This document shows, piece by piece, positions 6,813 to 15,250 of a stretch of DNA of 33,292 nucleotides (positions within the stretch are counted from its first letter, which is position 1; each line of letters begins with the position of its first letter). The DNA is taken from positions 1 through 33,292 of the forward strand of contig CALDIE010000165.1 in assembly GCA_937901625.1 (NCBI GenBank), written 5' to 3'. Source of the stretch: an uncultured Lachnospiraceae bacterium (GTDB taxonomy: Bacteria; Bacillota; Clostridia; Lachnospirales; Lachnospiraceae). The translations under genes were made by a program, and so were the position numbers. The notes below the pieces were generated by a model that saw only the letters and a list, made by a program, of their open reading frames with translations, was not told the origin of the DNA and did no database searches.

Positions 6813-7835
6813 TTGGCAGAGCAGAACCATCCATCAACAATATCAACAATATCAACAAGATCAACAATAGAAGCGGACAGATTTGATTACAGGCGCTTTG
6901 TATTCCTGCACCGCAAGCGTTTTGTCCGCGTACTGGCGGCGGCGCTCATCGGCGCACTTTTGTTTGGCGGACTTCGCCTGTTGTACTGGAGGATCACATC
7001 TCCGGAGGTTTTATACCGCTCACAGGCTCTTTATTACATCGATTTTGACGGGGACTACGCGGAGGAACTGCAGTTTTATTACAATGCTTATACCTGGAAT
7101 GATGTTTTATTGTCGGACAGGATACTGGGCAGGATGGGAGACGTTGTAAGCCGCTACGGGATCGGGAAGTTACGGGAGAGGCTTAGTATCCCCATGTTGT
7201 CGGATATACGCATGTTTGTGGTATACGCGGACTGGGAGACGCCGGAGGATGCCGCGGTCATTCAGGCGGGCGTGAAGGAAGCGCTGGCGGAGTTTGCGGA
7301 GGAAACGGAAGGTTTTCTTTCGATCGAGCAATGGTCTTTGGAAGAGGGTAAAGAGATCAGAAAAGAGAAATACCTGGATCGCTTTATGATCCTCGGGGCG
7401 GTATGCGGCTTTATCGCCGGAATTCTGTGGCTTTGTTACAGAGACGCCGTCTCGGATGAGATCTGTACGGAGGAGGAACTTCGTAAAGTCCTTGCTTTAC
7501 GCGGCTGGGAAAAGGAAGGAACCCCGCTTTACGCAGGGATTACCTTTGCCGCCAATAAGAGCGGCGGAAAGGTTGTGGAAAGCAGGAGACTGTGGACACA
7601 AAAGGCAAAGAAAGCGTTTCCGAAAGACGTTAAAGAGATCGATGCCCTTAAGCTTTGGGCTGAGCCGGATAAGCTGACATCCGGCAAAACACCGTGGGTT
7701 CTCTGTGTACCCTACGGTATGGGTGCCAATCGCCTGTCTGTCCTGATCGGAGAGATCGAGAGAGCAGGGAACAGACCTTTGGCCGTATGGCTTACGGAGG
7801 CTGATCCGGTTTTTTATGAAAGGTATTATCGTTAA
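6813..7835 (+). CDS. Wzz/PCP-like chain-length regulator with degenerate cytoplasmic domain
   Basis: A 340-residue protein with the two-helix layout of polysaccharide co-polymerases. TM1 is at about residues 39-59 and TM2 at about 191-209, with an extracytoplasmic loop between them that contains SQALYYID, typical of the start of the Wzz domain. The cytoplasmic tail (210-340) is the size of a shortened tyrosine-kinase module. Where a Walker A would stand there is VPYGMGANRLSVLIGEIE, with no GK(S/T), followed by RPLAVWLTEADP. It therefore probably cannot bind ATP and acts only in chain-length control with the polymerase. It starts at TTG, supported by AAGGGGA eight bases upstream. A 9-bp tandem repeat encodes STIS-type residues near the N-terminus. 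Confidence 0.75.
   Translation: MAEQNHPSTISTISTRSTIEADRFDYRRFVFLHRKRFVRVLAAALIGALLFGGLRLLYWRITSPEVLYRSQALYYIDFDGDYAEELQFYYNAYTWNDVLLSDRILGRMGDVVSRYGIGKLRERLSIPMLSDIRMFVVYADWETPEDAAVIQAGVKEALAEFAEETEGFLSIEQWSLEEGKEIRKEKYLDRFMILGAVCGFIAGILWLCYRDAVSDEICTEEELRKVLALRGWEKEGTPLYAGITFAANKSGGKVVESRRLWTQKAKKAFPKDVKEIDALKLWAEPDKLTSGKTPWVLCVPYGMGANRLSVLIGEIERAGNRPLAVWLTEADPVFYERYYR
6833..6868 (+). repeat. Four 9-bp tandem repeats in the start of the Wzz-like gene
   Basis: ATCAACAAT occurs at 6833-6841 and 6842-6850, ATCAACAAG at 6851-6859 and ATCAACAAT at 6860-6868. The unit is three codons long, so copy-number change would lengthen the cytoplasmic N-terminal Ser/Thr/Ile stretch without breaking the frame. 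Confidence 0.85.
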
Positions 7836-7845
7836 CGGGGTAGAT

Positions 7846-8637
7846 ATGGGGTCTGGAGTGGAAGTCCTGGTTTCTGCCATGACACAGGAACCGGAAAAAC
7901 TGATAAAGAGGATGAATCTTAAGACGGATGCGGTTATCGTGAACCAGATCGATCGTTACGGATCGGAGGAGATCACGCAGGGAGAAAACCGCATTCGCCT
8001 GTTTCATTGTGCCGAAAGAGGTGTGGGTAGAAGCAGGAATACCGCCTGGATGCGCGCAGAGGGAGATATTCTTCTGTTTTCGGATGAGGATATCGTCTAC
8101 GACGACGGATATGAAAAGATCATCCTGGATGCCTTTTCAAGACTTCCCGCTGCGGATGGGATCCTCTTTAATCTCGAGGTCTGTAAGGAGCGCCGTACAT
8201 ATTACAACACGGATACGCATCGTGTCCGGTGGTATAACAGTGCCCGCTATCCGACCTACGCGCTGGCGATCCGGCGAGATGTCCTCCTTCGCAGCAATGT
8301 GTCCTTCTCTCTTTTGTTCGGGGGCGGGGCACCCTACAGCAACGGGGAGGACAGCCTCTTTTTTCTGGCTCTTTTAAAAAAGCACGTCAGGCTTTACGCG
8401 GTGCCGGATAAGATCGGTCGGGAGGAAGCCGTCGGAGAGTCCACATGGTTTCACGGATATACGAAAAAATTCTTTTTTGACAGAGGAGTTTTGTTTCATT
8501 TCCTCTACGGTCCGTTTGCATGGCTTTTCGGGATCCGTTTTATCCTGACCAAAAAGTCGTTTATGTGTAAGGAGATCCCCGCAAAACAGGCATGGAACTT
8601 GCTTAAGGACGGCATCAGAAAGGGGAGGGATGCATGA
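7846..8637 (+). CDS. Glycosyltransferase, family 2-like
   Basis: A 263-residue GT-A type protein. VEVLVSAMTQ followed by LIKRMNLKTDAVIVNQ at the N-terminus is typical of a clostridial GT2 subgroup whose members open with a similar VLVSTMNQ sequence. RGVGRSRNTAWMRAEGDILLFSDEDIVY contains the acidic metal-binding cluster (SDED). YSNGEDSLFF later carries the presumed catalytic acidic pair. The ATG at 7846 is preferred, with GGGG five bases upstream and the conserved VLVS immediately after. The ATG at 7816 would overlap the previous gene by 20 bases, and its nearest GGAGG is 15 bases away. The next gene overlaps by 4 bases. Donor and acceptor are unknown. Confidence 0.85.
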   Translation: MGSGVEVLVSAMTQEPEKLIKRMNLKTDAVIVNQIDRYGSEEITQGENRIRLFHCAERGVGRSRNTAWMRAEGDILLFSDEDIVYDDGYEKIILDAFSRLPAADGILFNLEVCKERRTYYNTDTHRVRWYNSARYPTYALAIRRDVLLRSNVSFSLLFGGGAPYSNGEDSLFFLALLKKHVRLYAVPDKIGREEAVGESTWFHGYTKKFFFDRGVLFHFLYGPFAWLFGIRFILTKKSFMCKEIPAKQAWNLLKDGIRKGRDA

Positions 8638-9725
8638 TGATGGGAGTGTTGTTGTACCTGTCGGTGGCGATCCTTTCGATCCTGCTTGCATATCGGGTTG
8701 TTCCGCAGGCACAGACTGTTAAAGGCAGTAAAACGGAAGCGGCAAACCGTTATGTTTTAACCGGACTCATCCTCTTTTTGTCTCTTATATCAGCTCTTCG
8801 CGTCAATACCGGCAACGATTATCAGACCTACATCGATCATTTTCACGATGTCTATGTGGGAAATTATGTGGTGACGGAGCCGGGCTTTAATATACTGGTA
8901 AAGGGGATTTACGGCGCCTTGGACGGCGAGTATTATCTTGTGATCTTTGCGGTCTTTGCGCTTGCGACGGTAACGGGATCGGTTCTGGCGATCTACGGAC
9001 AGTCAAACGACTTTGTGATGTCCTTTTCGCTTTTTATGCTCTTTGGACTGTATTTTCAGTCCTTTAATACCGTGAGGTATTATTTTGTGCTGGCGCTGGC
9101 AATCTACGCATACAGGTGTGTGATCCGCAGGGAATATGTTCGTTTTCTCGCGGTTATCGTAATCGCGGCCGCCTTTCATAAGTCGGTTTTGCTGGTCATC
9201 CCCCTGTATCTGATCGCTGTGCTTCCGTGGAAGAAATGGCTGTATCCGGTGATCGGAACGGGGATTGTAAGCGGATGGATCTTTAAGGACGTATATACGG
9301 CGCTGTTTTTTCGCTACTATCCCTCCTATGAGAATGAGACGCAGTATTTTAGCGGCAACAGCGTCAGCTGGGTCAATGTAGCGCGTATCATTGCCGTATT
9401 GGCGTTATGTTACTGGCTTGGGAAAGATACGGTCGAAAAGGACCGGAAGCAGCGCTTTTACCTGCATTTGAATGTGATGGCCTTAGCGCTCTACATCGGT
9501 TTTTACTATCTTCCGTTTCTCTCAAGGATCGGTTACTACATGAGTGCCGGTCAGATCTTCCTGATACCGGAGATGCTTGCAAGGGCGGGCGATAAAGAAA
9601 AAAAGATACTTCGTATAGCGATATATGCGTTAGCGGCGATCTATTTTCTCTTTTTCCTCAGGGAAGCAACCAAAATCAATATCCGTATCCTTCCGTATTC
9701 GACATGGCTTACGGCGGCTCCGTAA
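8634..9725 (+). CDS. EpsG-family polysaccharide polymerase (Wzy-like)
   Basis: A 363-residue multi-pass membrane protein that fits the EpsG family, thought to polymerise repeat units on the outer face of the membrane. Family hallmarks are present: RVNTGNDYQTYIDHF in the first loop, EPGFNIL shortly after, FNTVRYYFVLALAIYAY, AAFHKSVLLVIPLY, and near the end LSRIGYYMSAGQIFLIPE. About nine or ten hydrophobic segments can be counted. It begins with an ATGA overlap on the preceding glycosyltransferase. It is the only polymerase candidate in the locus. Its position next to the Wzz-like gene and the priming transferase matches Wzx/Wzy-type loci, although no Wzx gene is present here. Confidence 0.9.
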   Translation: MMMGVLLYLSVAILSILLAYRVVPQAQTVKGSKTEAANRYVLTGLILFLSLISALRVNTGNDYQTYIDHFHDVYVGNYVVTEPGFNILVKGIYGALDGEYYLVIFAVFALATVTGSVLAIYGQSNDFVMSFSLFMLFGLYFQSFNTVRYYFVLALAIYAYRCVIRREYVRFLAVIVIAAAFHKSVLLVIPLYLIAVLPWKKWLYPVIGTGIVSGWIFKDVYTALFFRYYPSYENETQYFSGNSVSWVNVARIIAVLALCYWLGKDTVEKDRKQRFYLHLNVMALALYIGFYYLPFLSRIGYYMSAGQIFLIPEMLARAGDKEKKILRIAIYALAAIYFLFFLREATKINIRILPYSTWLTAAP

Positions 9726-9766
9726 GCGGACAGATCCGGAACGGTGCGGGGAAGGGGCGAAAATCT

Positions 9767-10582
9767 ATGAGTGGCGGGAAAGTTTTCTTTTCGGTGATCG
9801 TGGTGTCTTTAAACGCCGGAAAGGAACTGAAAAAAACGATAGAGAGTATAGATTCGCAGACATATGGCAATTACGAGGTTATCGTAAAGGACGGCGGATC
9901 AAAAGACGGATCTCTTGAAGAGGTCCGCGGATATAAAAAAGTCAGGATCGTCGAAAAAAAAGACGCTTCCATATACGAGGGGATGAACCAGGCCATAGAG
10001 GAGGCTAGCGGAGAGTACTTGATCTTTATGAACTGCGGGGACTATTTCTATGATGAAAAGGTTCTTGCCCGGGTAGCTGGGGGGATATTGCAGAGACCGG
10101 AGACGGGAAGAAAGGTTCCTCGGATCTTTTACGGAGACCGTTATTGCAGGAGAGAAGGGGCTTTTGATCCTTCCCCCGTAAAGATCGATGATTTTCAGGC
10201 ATACAGGTCAGTGCCCTGTCACCAGACCTGTTTTTACTCCGCGGACTGCTTTAAGGATGGCGCGTATGATCTGCGTTATCCCGTTCGGGCGGATTATGAG
10301 CATTTTCTCCGTTGTCTGTACAAAATGAAGGCGAAGACGGTTTATCTGCCGCTTACGGTAGTTTCTTATGAGGGTGGCGGTTTTTCCGACAGTAAGAAAA
10401 ACTTAAAGCAGGCGGAAGCGGAGCATAAGGAGATCACGGCAAAGTACCTTGGACGGAAGTGCCTGTTGTATAAAACGGCGATGATACTCACACTTCAACC
10501 GCTTCGAAAGAAGCTGATGGGCAGCATACGTTTTGCGAAATATTATGCTGTCTTAAAGAAAAAACTACGCAGGAAGGGGTGA
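9767..10582 (+). CDS. Glycosyltransferase family 2
   Basis: A 271-residue GT2 of the WcaA/ colanic-acid-like type. FSVIVVSLNAGKELKKTIES begins the fold; VKDGGSKDGS and NQAIEEASGEYLIFMNCGDYF follow, with the N-C-G-D loop replacing the usual DxD, as is common in this subgroup. VPCHQTCFYS and the RADYEHFLR motif (acidic catalytic base region) are family-typical. The ATG at 9767 has GGGG upstream at about 9 bases. The longer reading from 9704 would overlap the polymerase gene and adds a non-homologous Gly-rich leader, so I reject it. The last base is shared with the following start. Confidence 0.9.
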   Translation: MSGGKVFFSVIVVSLNAGKELKKTIESIDSQTYGNYEVIVKDGGSKDGSLEEVRGYKKVRIVEKKDASIYEGMNQAIEEASGEYLIFMNCGDYFYDEKVLARVAGGILQRPETGRKVPRIFYGDRYCRREGAFDPSPVKIDDFQAYRSVPCHQTCFYSADCFKDGAYDLRYPVRADYEHFLRCLYKMKAKTVYLPLTVVSYEGGGFSDSKKNLKQAEAEHKEITAKYLGRKCLLYKTAMILTLQPLRKKLMGSIRFAKYYAVLKKKLRRKG

Positions 10583-11868
10583 TGCCGGTGCGAGTTATGT
10601 GGCTTTGTAATATGATGCCGTCACCGGTCGCCGAGGCTCTACACAGATCGGGACACAACAAAGAGGGATGGATAGCGGGAGCGATGCGCCCCGTTGCGGA
10701 AAATAAGGATATTGCGCTGGCATTGGTATTTCCGGTGAAAAGGGAGGAAGAATCCGAAGAGATCCGGGGTGAAGTGGACGGGGTCGCGTATTACAGTTTC
10801 TGGGCGGATGCCGAACATCCCGAAATATACGACCGGACACTGGAATCGTCTCTCGGAATGATCTGCGAGGAGTTCATGCCGGATGTTATCCATGTATACG
10901 GAACGGAATATCCGCATACACTGGCCATGCTTCGGATCAAGGAATGGAGAAGCCGTGTGCTGGTACACATACAGGGCGTGATGTATCGCTATGCGCCGCT
11001 TTACTATGCGGGGCTTAATGAGAAGGTGACGGAGAGTGCCACTCTCCGGGATGTCCTTCGTAAGGACAGGATATGGCAGCAGAAGGAAAAATACGTGCTT
11101 CGGGCGGAAAATGAGATTGAGGCTTTGAAACTGGCGGAGAATGTCTGCGGGCGAACGGATTTTGACCGCGAGGCGGTTATGTCGTTAAACCCGAATGTGA
11201 AATATTTTCTGTTAAATGAAACCTTGAGGCCGGAATTTTACGGTGCTAAATGGGAGCGGGAGAAGGTAAGAGATCACTCGATCTTTGTATCTCAGGGAAA
11301 CTACCCGATCAAGGGTCTGCACTTTGCGCTCGAAGCGCTGGCTAAGGTAAAGGAAAGTTATCCGGACGCGCATCTTTATGTGGCGGGCAGTGATATCGTC
11401 CGTTACGGAAGTCTTACGGGAAGCTTAAAGATTTCCGCTTACGGCGCTTATCTGAGGAAACTGATCCGCTCCTTGCGTCTTCGTTTAAATGTGACCTTTC
11501 TGGGATCTCTGGACGGAAGCGGGATGCTAAAGCAATACCTTTCATCGCATGTTTTTTTACTGAGTTCCGTTATCGAGAATTCACCGAATTCTTTAGGAGA
11601 GGCGATGATCGCGGGAATGCCCTGCGTGACAGCCGATGTGGGAGGTATCGCTTCTCTTGCGAGCGATCAAAAAGAAGTGCTGATGGTGGATCCCATGGAT
11701 GCGGACGGTATGGCGGAGGCGATCGTTAAGATCTTTAAAGATGACGATCTGGCCAAAGCACTGGGGGAGAACGCGGCAGAGCGGGCGTTACTTACCCATG
11801 ACGTCAAAGCAAACTACAAGATGATGCTCTGGATCTATGAAAGCATTGCAGAGGCGAATCGAAAGTAG
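10582..11868 (+). CDS. Glycosyltransferase family 4 (GT-B)
   Basis: A 428-residue GT-B fold transferase. The N-terminal half opens VRVMWLCNMMPSPVAEAL and includes PDVIHVYGTEYPH. The C-terminal half carries the group-1 signatures: FVSQGNYPIKGLHFALEAL, then SSVIENSPNSLGEAMIAGMPCVTADVGG, in which the E-x7-E nucleotide-diphosphate binding motif is clear. These retaining enzymes use NDP-sugars; the specific sugar is unknown. AGGAAGG lies 5 bases upstream of the ATG at 10582, which overlaps the previous stop. A GTG at 10588 would begin the protein at VRVMW and is also plausible; the GTG at 10579 is too close to the ribosome site. Confidence 0.9.
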   Translation: MPVRVMWLCNMMPSPVAEALHRSGHNKEGWIAGAMRPVAENKDIALALVFPVKREEESEEIRGEVDGVAYYSFWADAEHPEIYDRTLESSLGMICEEFMPDVIHVYGTEYPHTLAMLRIKEWRSRVLVHIQGVMYRYAPLYYAGLNEKVTESATLRDVLRKDRIWQQKEKYVLRAENEIEALKLAENVCGRTDFDREAVMSLNPNVKYFLLNETLRPEFYGAKWEREKVRDHSIFVSQGNYPIKGLHFALEALAKVKESYPDAHLYVAGSDIVRYGSLTGSLKISAYGAYLRKLIRSLRLRLNVTFLGSLDGSGMLKQYLSSHVFLLSSVIENSPNSLGEAMIAGMPCVTADVGGIASLASDQKEVLMVDPMDADGMAEAIVKIFKDDDLAKALGENAAERALLTHDVKANYKMMLWIYESIAEANRK

Positions 11869-11902
11869 GAAAAATCTGTTATGTCAAAGGAGGCGGATGC
11901 GG

Positions 11903-13042
11903 ATGCGCAAAACAGAAGAGAATACACTGCCAAGTGTTACCTTTCTGACCAATTATCTGACACATCACCAGCTTCCGTTTGCCCTGGAGATGTACAGGAT
12001 ATTGGGGGATAAATTTATCTTTGTGGCCACCAATTACATGGAGGAGGAAAGAAAGTCCATGGGTTGGGGATCGGAAGGAGCGCGTTACCCCTTTTTTCAT
12101 CATTTTGACGATGATATGCCTTATGCCGATAAGGCGATAAATGACGCGGATGTATTGATCTGCGGCAGTACGCATGTTTCCTACATCAAAGCAAGGCTTG
12201 ATGCGGGGAAACTCACCTTTCGCTATTTTGAAAGATTATACAAAAAAGGACGGGCACGGGCTTTCTTTCCGAGGGGATATATCTCCAAGTGGAAAGAGCA
12301 TACCGCGTACAGGAAGGCTCCGGTCTACCTGCTTTGCGCAGGTGCCTATGTGGCGGGGGATTTTAACCTCTTTGCCTCCTATCCGGGAAAAAAGTTAAAG
12401 TGGGGATATTTTCCCGAGTTTAAAGAGTATACGCAAGAGGAACTGATCCGCCCGGAGGATAAGAAGATCCGGCTTTTGTGGACGGGAAGAATGATCGACT
12501 GGAAGCATCCGGAGGACGCAATCGAACTGGCGGCTTATTTAAAGGCGCAGGGAGTCGATTTTCTTCTTACGATGGTCGGGGAAGGAACACAGGCAAAGGA
12601 TTGCAGGGATAGGATTGAGAGATATCATCTGCAAGATCACGTGGAATGTCTGGGATTTGAGAATCCCGAGAGTGTAAGAGAGCGGATGCGTAAGGCGGAT
12701 ATCTATCTGGCTACGAGCGATCACGAAGAGGGCTGGGGAGCCGTCATCAATGAAGCGATGAATGCCGGCTGCGTGGTATTCGCGTCCGTCGAGATGGGAG
12801 CGGCTCCGTATCTGATCCGTTCCGGTGAGAACGGCTTTTTGTTTAACAGAAATAAAGCCTCTGTGTGGATGGAGGAGGTAAAAGATCTCTGCGGGGATCC
12901 TAAGCGGAGAAAAAAAATCGGCGCAGCAGCATATGAAACGATCCGGGATGAGTGGAACGCGAAAGAGGCTGCAAAACGTTTTGTGACCTTTTGCGAAGAC
13001 CGGGATCGTATCCCGGGGAAAGGACCGATGTCGAGAGCATGA
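11903..13042 (+). CDS. Glycosyltransferase family 4, first of a tandem paralogous pair
   Basis: A 379-residue GT-B transferase. It starts after a leader with VTFLTNYLTHHQLPFALEMY and includes EERKSMGW, FRYFERLYKKG, PVYLLCAGAYVAGDF and WGYFPEF. The C-terminal half has LLWTGRMIDWKHPEDAIEL and the sugar-nucleotide motif DHEEGWGAVINEAMNAGC. The next gene encodes a clear paralogue with the same motifs in the same order. AGGAGG (11888-11893) is 9 bases from the ATG at 11903; the ATG at 11897 is only 3 bases away, and the longer reading from 11837 overlaps the upstream gene. The final ATGA overlaps the paralogue's start, so translation is likely coupled. Confidence 0.9.
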   Translation: MRKTEENTLPSVTFLTNYLTHHQLPFALEMYRILGDKFIFVATNYMEEERKSMGWGSEGARYPFFHHFDDDMPYADKAINDADVLICGSTHVSYIKARLDAGKLTFRYFERLYKKGRARAFFPRGYISKWKEHTAYRKAPVYLLCAGAYVAGDFNLFASYPGKKLKWGYFPEFKEYTQEELIRPEDKKIRLLWTGRMIDWKHPEDAIELAAYLKAQGVDFLLTMVGEGTQAKDCRDRIERYHLQDHVECLGFENPESVRERMRKADIYLATSDHEEGWGAVINEAMNAGCVVFASVEMGAAPYLIRSGENGFLFNRNKASVWMEEVKDLCGDPKRRKKIGAAAYETIRDEWNAKEAAKRFVTFCEDRDRIPGKGPMSRA

Positions 13043-14232
13043 TGGAAGTGGTATTTGTATCTAATTATATCAATCATCACCAGCTCCCCTTTTGCAGGGC
13101 GATGATCGCCTCGAAAGAGGTGGAGTTTACCTTTCTGCAGATGGAGCAGATGGATGAGGAACGCATCGGTATGGGATGGGATACGGATCCGTCGGACTAT
13201 CCTTTTGTACGTTTGTATAAGGATGATCCCGGGGAAGGTCAGAGGCTCATCGATGAGAGTGAAGTCGTTATCTACGGGGGAGTGGAGGAAGAAAGCTATC
13301 TTGAAAAGCGCCTTACCGGCGGGAAACTGACCGTGCGCTACAGCGAGAGGATCTACAAAGAGGGTCAGTGGAAGTTTATATCCCCCAGGGGATTAAAGAA
13401 AAAGTACCATGATCATATCCGCTACAGGAACGCGCCGGTATATCTTTTGTGTTCCGGAGCCTATGTGGCGTCGGATTTTCATTTGATCCATGCCTATCCG
13501 GATAAGATGTACTGCTGGGGATATTTTCCGGAGTTTGTACCGTATGACTATGATGTATTGACGAGACAAAAGCATGAACGTGATACGGATATTGTAGAGA
13601 TCTTATGGGCCGGAAGGATGATCGACTGGAAACATCCGGAACTGGCGATCCGCCTGGCGGAGGATCTTGCTAAGAAAAAGACAGCGTTTCATATGACGAT
13701 GATCGGAGGCGGCGAACAGAATGCAAGGATCCGGAGTATGGCCTCGGAAAAAGGTCTGGATTCCCTGATCAGTTTTCCCGGATTCCTTCCGCCAAAGGAA
13801 GTGAGGGAGAGAATGCTTGCCTCGGATATCTTTCTTTTTACCAGTGATTTTAAAGAGGGATGGGGTGCTGTACTTAACGAAGCCATGAACGCGGGCTGCG
13901 CGGTCGTTGCGAGCAGCGCGATCGGTGCCGTTCCGTTTTTGCTTGAACATGATAAAAACGGTATGGTGTATAAAAACGGCAATACAGAGGAGTTTTTAAG
14001 GTACGCGGGAGAACTCTGTAAGGATCCGGGGAAACGCTATATTCTCGGCAATGCGGCCTATACAACGATCGCCAACCGGTGGAACGCGGAATACGCGGCC
14101 GCGGCACTGATCGGATTCTTAAAGTCCGCGATCATCGGTATGCCGGAGGCAAGACCGATCGGACCGCTTTCAAAGGCGCCGATCATTGCCCCGAAGAAGG
14201 GGTATGAATATACAAGACAGTCGATTTACTAG
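13039..14232 (+). CDS. Glycosyltransferase family 4, second of the paralogous pair
   Basis: A 397-residue GT-B transferase clearly related to its upstream neighbour. VFVSNYINHHQLPF, EERIGMGW, VRYSERIYKEG, PVYLLCSGAYVASDF, WGYFPEF, GRMIDWKHPELAIRL and EGWGAVLNEAMNAGC all have counterparts there. The divergence between them suggests an old duplication with separated acceptor or donor specificity. The C-terminus has an extra tail of about 30 residues (PLSKAPIIAPKKGYEYTRQ) missing in the first copy. The start is one of two consecutive ATGs (13039 or 13042) in the 4-bp overlap. No strong ribosome site stands at normal distance, so coupling to the upstream gene is likely. Confidence 0.9.
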   Translation: MMEVVFVSNYINHHQLPFCRAMIASKEVEFTFLQMEQMDEERIGMGWDTDPSDYPFVRLYKDDPGEGQRLIDESEVVIYGGVEEESYLEKRLTGGKLTVRYSERIYKEGQWKFISPRGLKKKYHDHIRYRNAPVYLLCSGAYVASDFHLIHAYPDKMYCWGYFPEFVPYDYDVLTRQKHERDTDIVEILWAGRMIDWKHPELAIRLAEDLAKKKTAFHMTMIGGGEQNARIRSMASEKGLDSLISFPGFLPPKEVRERMLASDIFLFTSDFKEGWGAVLNEAMNAGCAVVASSAIGAVPFLLEHDKNGMVYKNGNTEEFLRYAGELCKDPGKRYILGNAAYTTIANRWNAEYAAAALIGFLKSAIIGMPEARPIGPLSKAPIIAPKKGYEYTRQSIY

Positions 14233-14235
14233 GAA

Positions 14236-14274
14236 GCGTCCGGGACCCGCGATAGAAAAGCGCGGATGAGACGC
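14236..14274 (+). other. Nested inverted repeat in the gap between two glycosyltransferase genes
   Basis: Outer arms GCGTC (14236-14240) and GACGC (14270-14274) enclose inner arms CCGCG (14247-14251) and CGCGG (14261-14265). The RNA would fold into a two-tier hairpin just before the ribosome site (AGGGAG, 14276 onward). There is no U-tract, so it is not a standard terminator. It could modulate stability or translation of the next gene. Confidence 0.4.
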
Positions 14275-14287
14275 AAGGGAGACGGAG

Positions 14288-15250
14288 ATGGGAAATGTTA
14301 TTGCAAACGCATTCGCGTTTCGGGAAAATTACGGAAACTCCATGCAATTGGAGGGCAGGAAAGATGACCGGAAGCTCCGCGCCTATATGAGTGATATTGT
14401 CGTATCGCTGGTATCCGCCAGGCGGAAAAACCCGGAGGATACGGTAGTGCTTGTGACCAACCGTGATCTTCCGGAGGATTTTGTGAAACGCCTTCAAAGG
14501 GAGGAGATCGAGGTCTTATCGGTTCCCTTTGACGCGTATGTGATGCCTAAGGATTTTCCGTGGGCATTGGCTTTTTATAAAATCTGCGCGCTGGAATATC
14601 TGGCAGCGAAAGAGGGAGTCGAGCGTATCCTTTTGATGGATACCGACACATATACAACGGAGTCGTACGCGTCACTTTGGAAGGAAGCCGATCACGGACT
14701 GATGCTCTTTGGACTGGGGCATTCCTATGACCATCCGGATCGGGCGCAGATCAGAAAGGACTATAGATCCCTCTACCCGGAGGAGAAGCGAAACATCGTT
14801 CATTACGGCGGAGAGTTCCTCTGCGCAAGACAGGAGGATCTGGCGGATTATTTAAAGATCTGCAGATCCGTGTATGAGAGGATGAAAGAAAAGGCTTTTT
14901 CGGTGGATAAAAAATCCGGAGATGAGCTGATCCTTTCGATCGCTGCCGCGATCTATAAGGAGTCACACCCCGTTACGGAGGCAACAGCCTATATCTACCG
15001 TTACTGGACGGAGGATCATTTTTACCTGGTATCTACCAATACGGAAAGCAACCCCGTATGCATCTGGCATCTGCCCGAAGAAAAGGATAAGGGGCTGTTG
15101 CTTTTATACAGATATTATGATAAACATAATGCTTTTCCCAAAAAGGAGAAAGCCTGCCGTTATCTCGGACTGATCAGGGCAAAAAGGCCATATCCGTTAA
15201 TGAGTCTGTACGCAAGGTGGATAAGGAAAAGAATGGGAGAGAAACGGTGA
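14288..15250 (+). CDS. Putative glycosyltransferase with DxD motif (GT-A, GT8-like)
   Basis: A 320-residue protein without a membrane segment. VVLVTNRDLPEDFVKRL and, after about 110 residues, RILLMDTDTYTT (DxDxY) resemble the donor-binding parts of GT8/GT32-like GT-A enzymes. FPWALAFYKICALEYLA fits the helix before the DxD in such folds. YGGEFLCARQEDL and KKSGDELILSIAAA follow, the latter compatible with an acidic catalytic or acceptor site. The ATG at 14288 has AGGGAG about 5 bases upstream. The exact family is uncertain, and a nucleotidyl-diphospho-sugar transferase of another clan is possible. Its place among glycosyltransferases supports sugar transfer. Confidence 0.7.
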   Translation: MGNVIANAFAFRENYGNSMQLEGRKDDRKLRAYMSDIVVSLVSARRKNPEDTVVLVTNRDLPEDFVKRLQREEIEVLSVPFDAYVMPKDFPWALAFYKICALEYLAAKEGVERILLMDTDTYTTESYASLWKEADHGLMLFGLGHSYDHPDRAQIRKDYRSLYPEEKRNIVHYGGEFLCARQEDLADYLKICRSVYERMKEKAFSVDKKSGDELILSIAAAIYKESHPVTEATAYIYRYWTEDHFYLVSTNTESNPVCIWHLPEEKDKGLLLLYRYYDKHNAFPKKEKACRYLGLIRAKRPYPLMSLYARWIRKRMGEKR

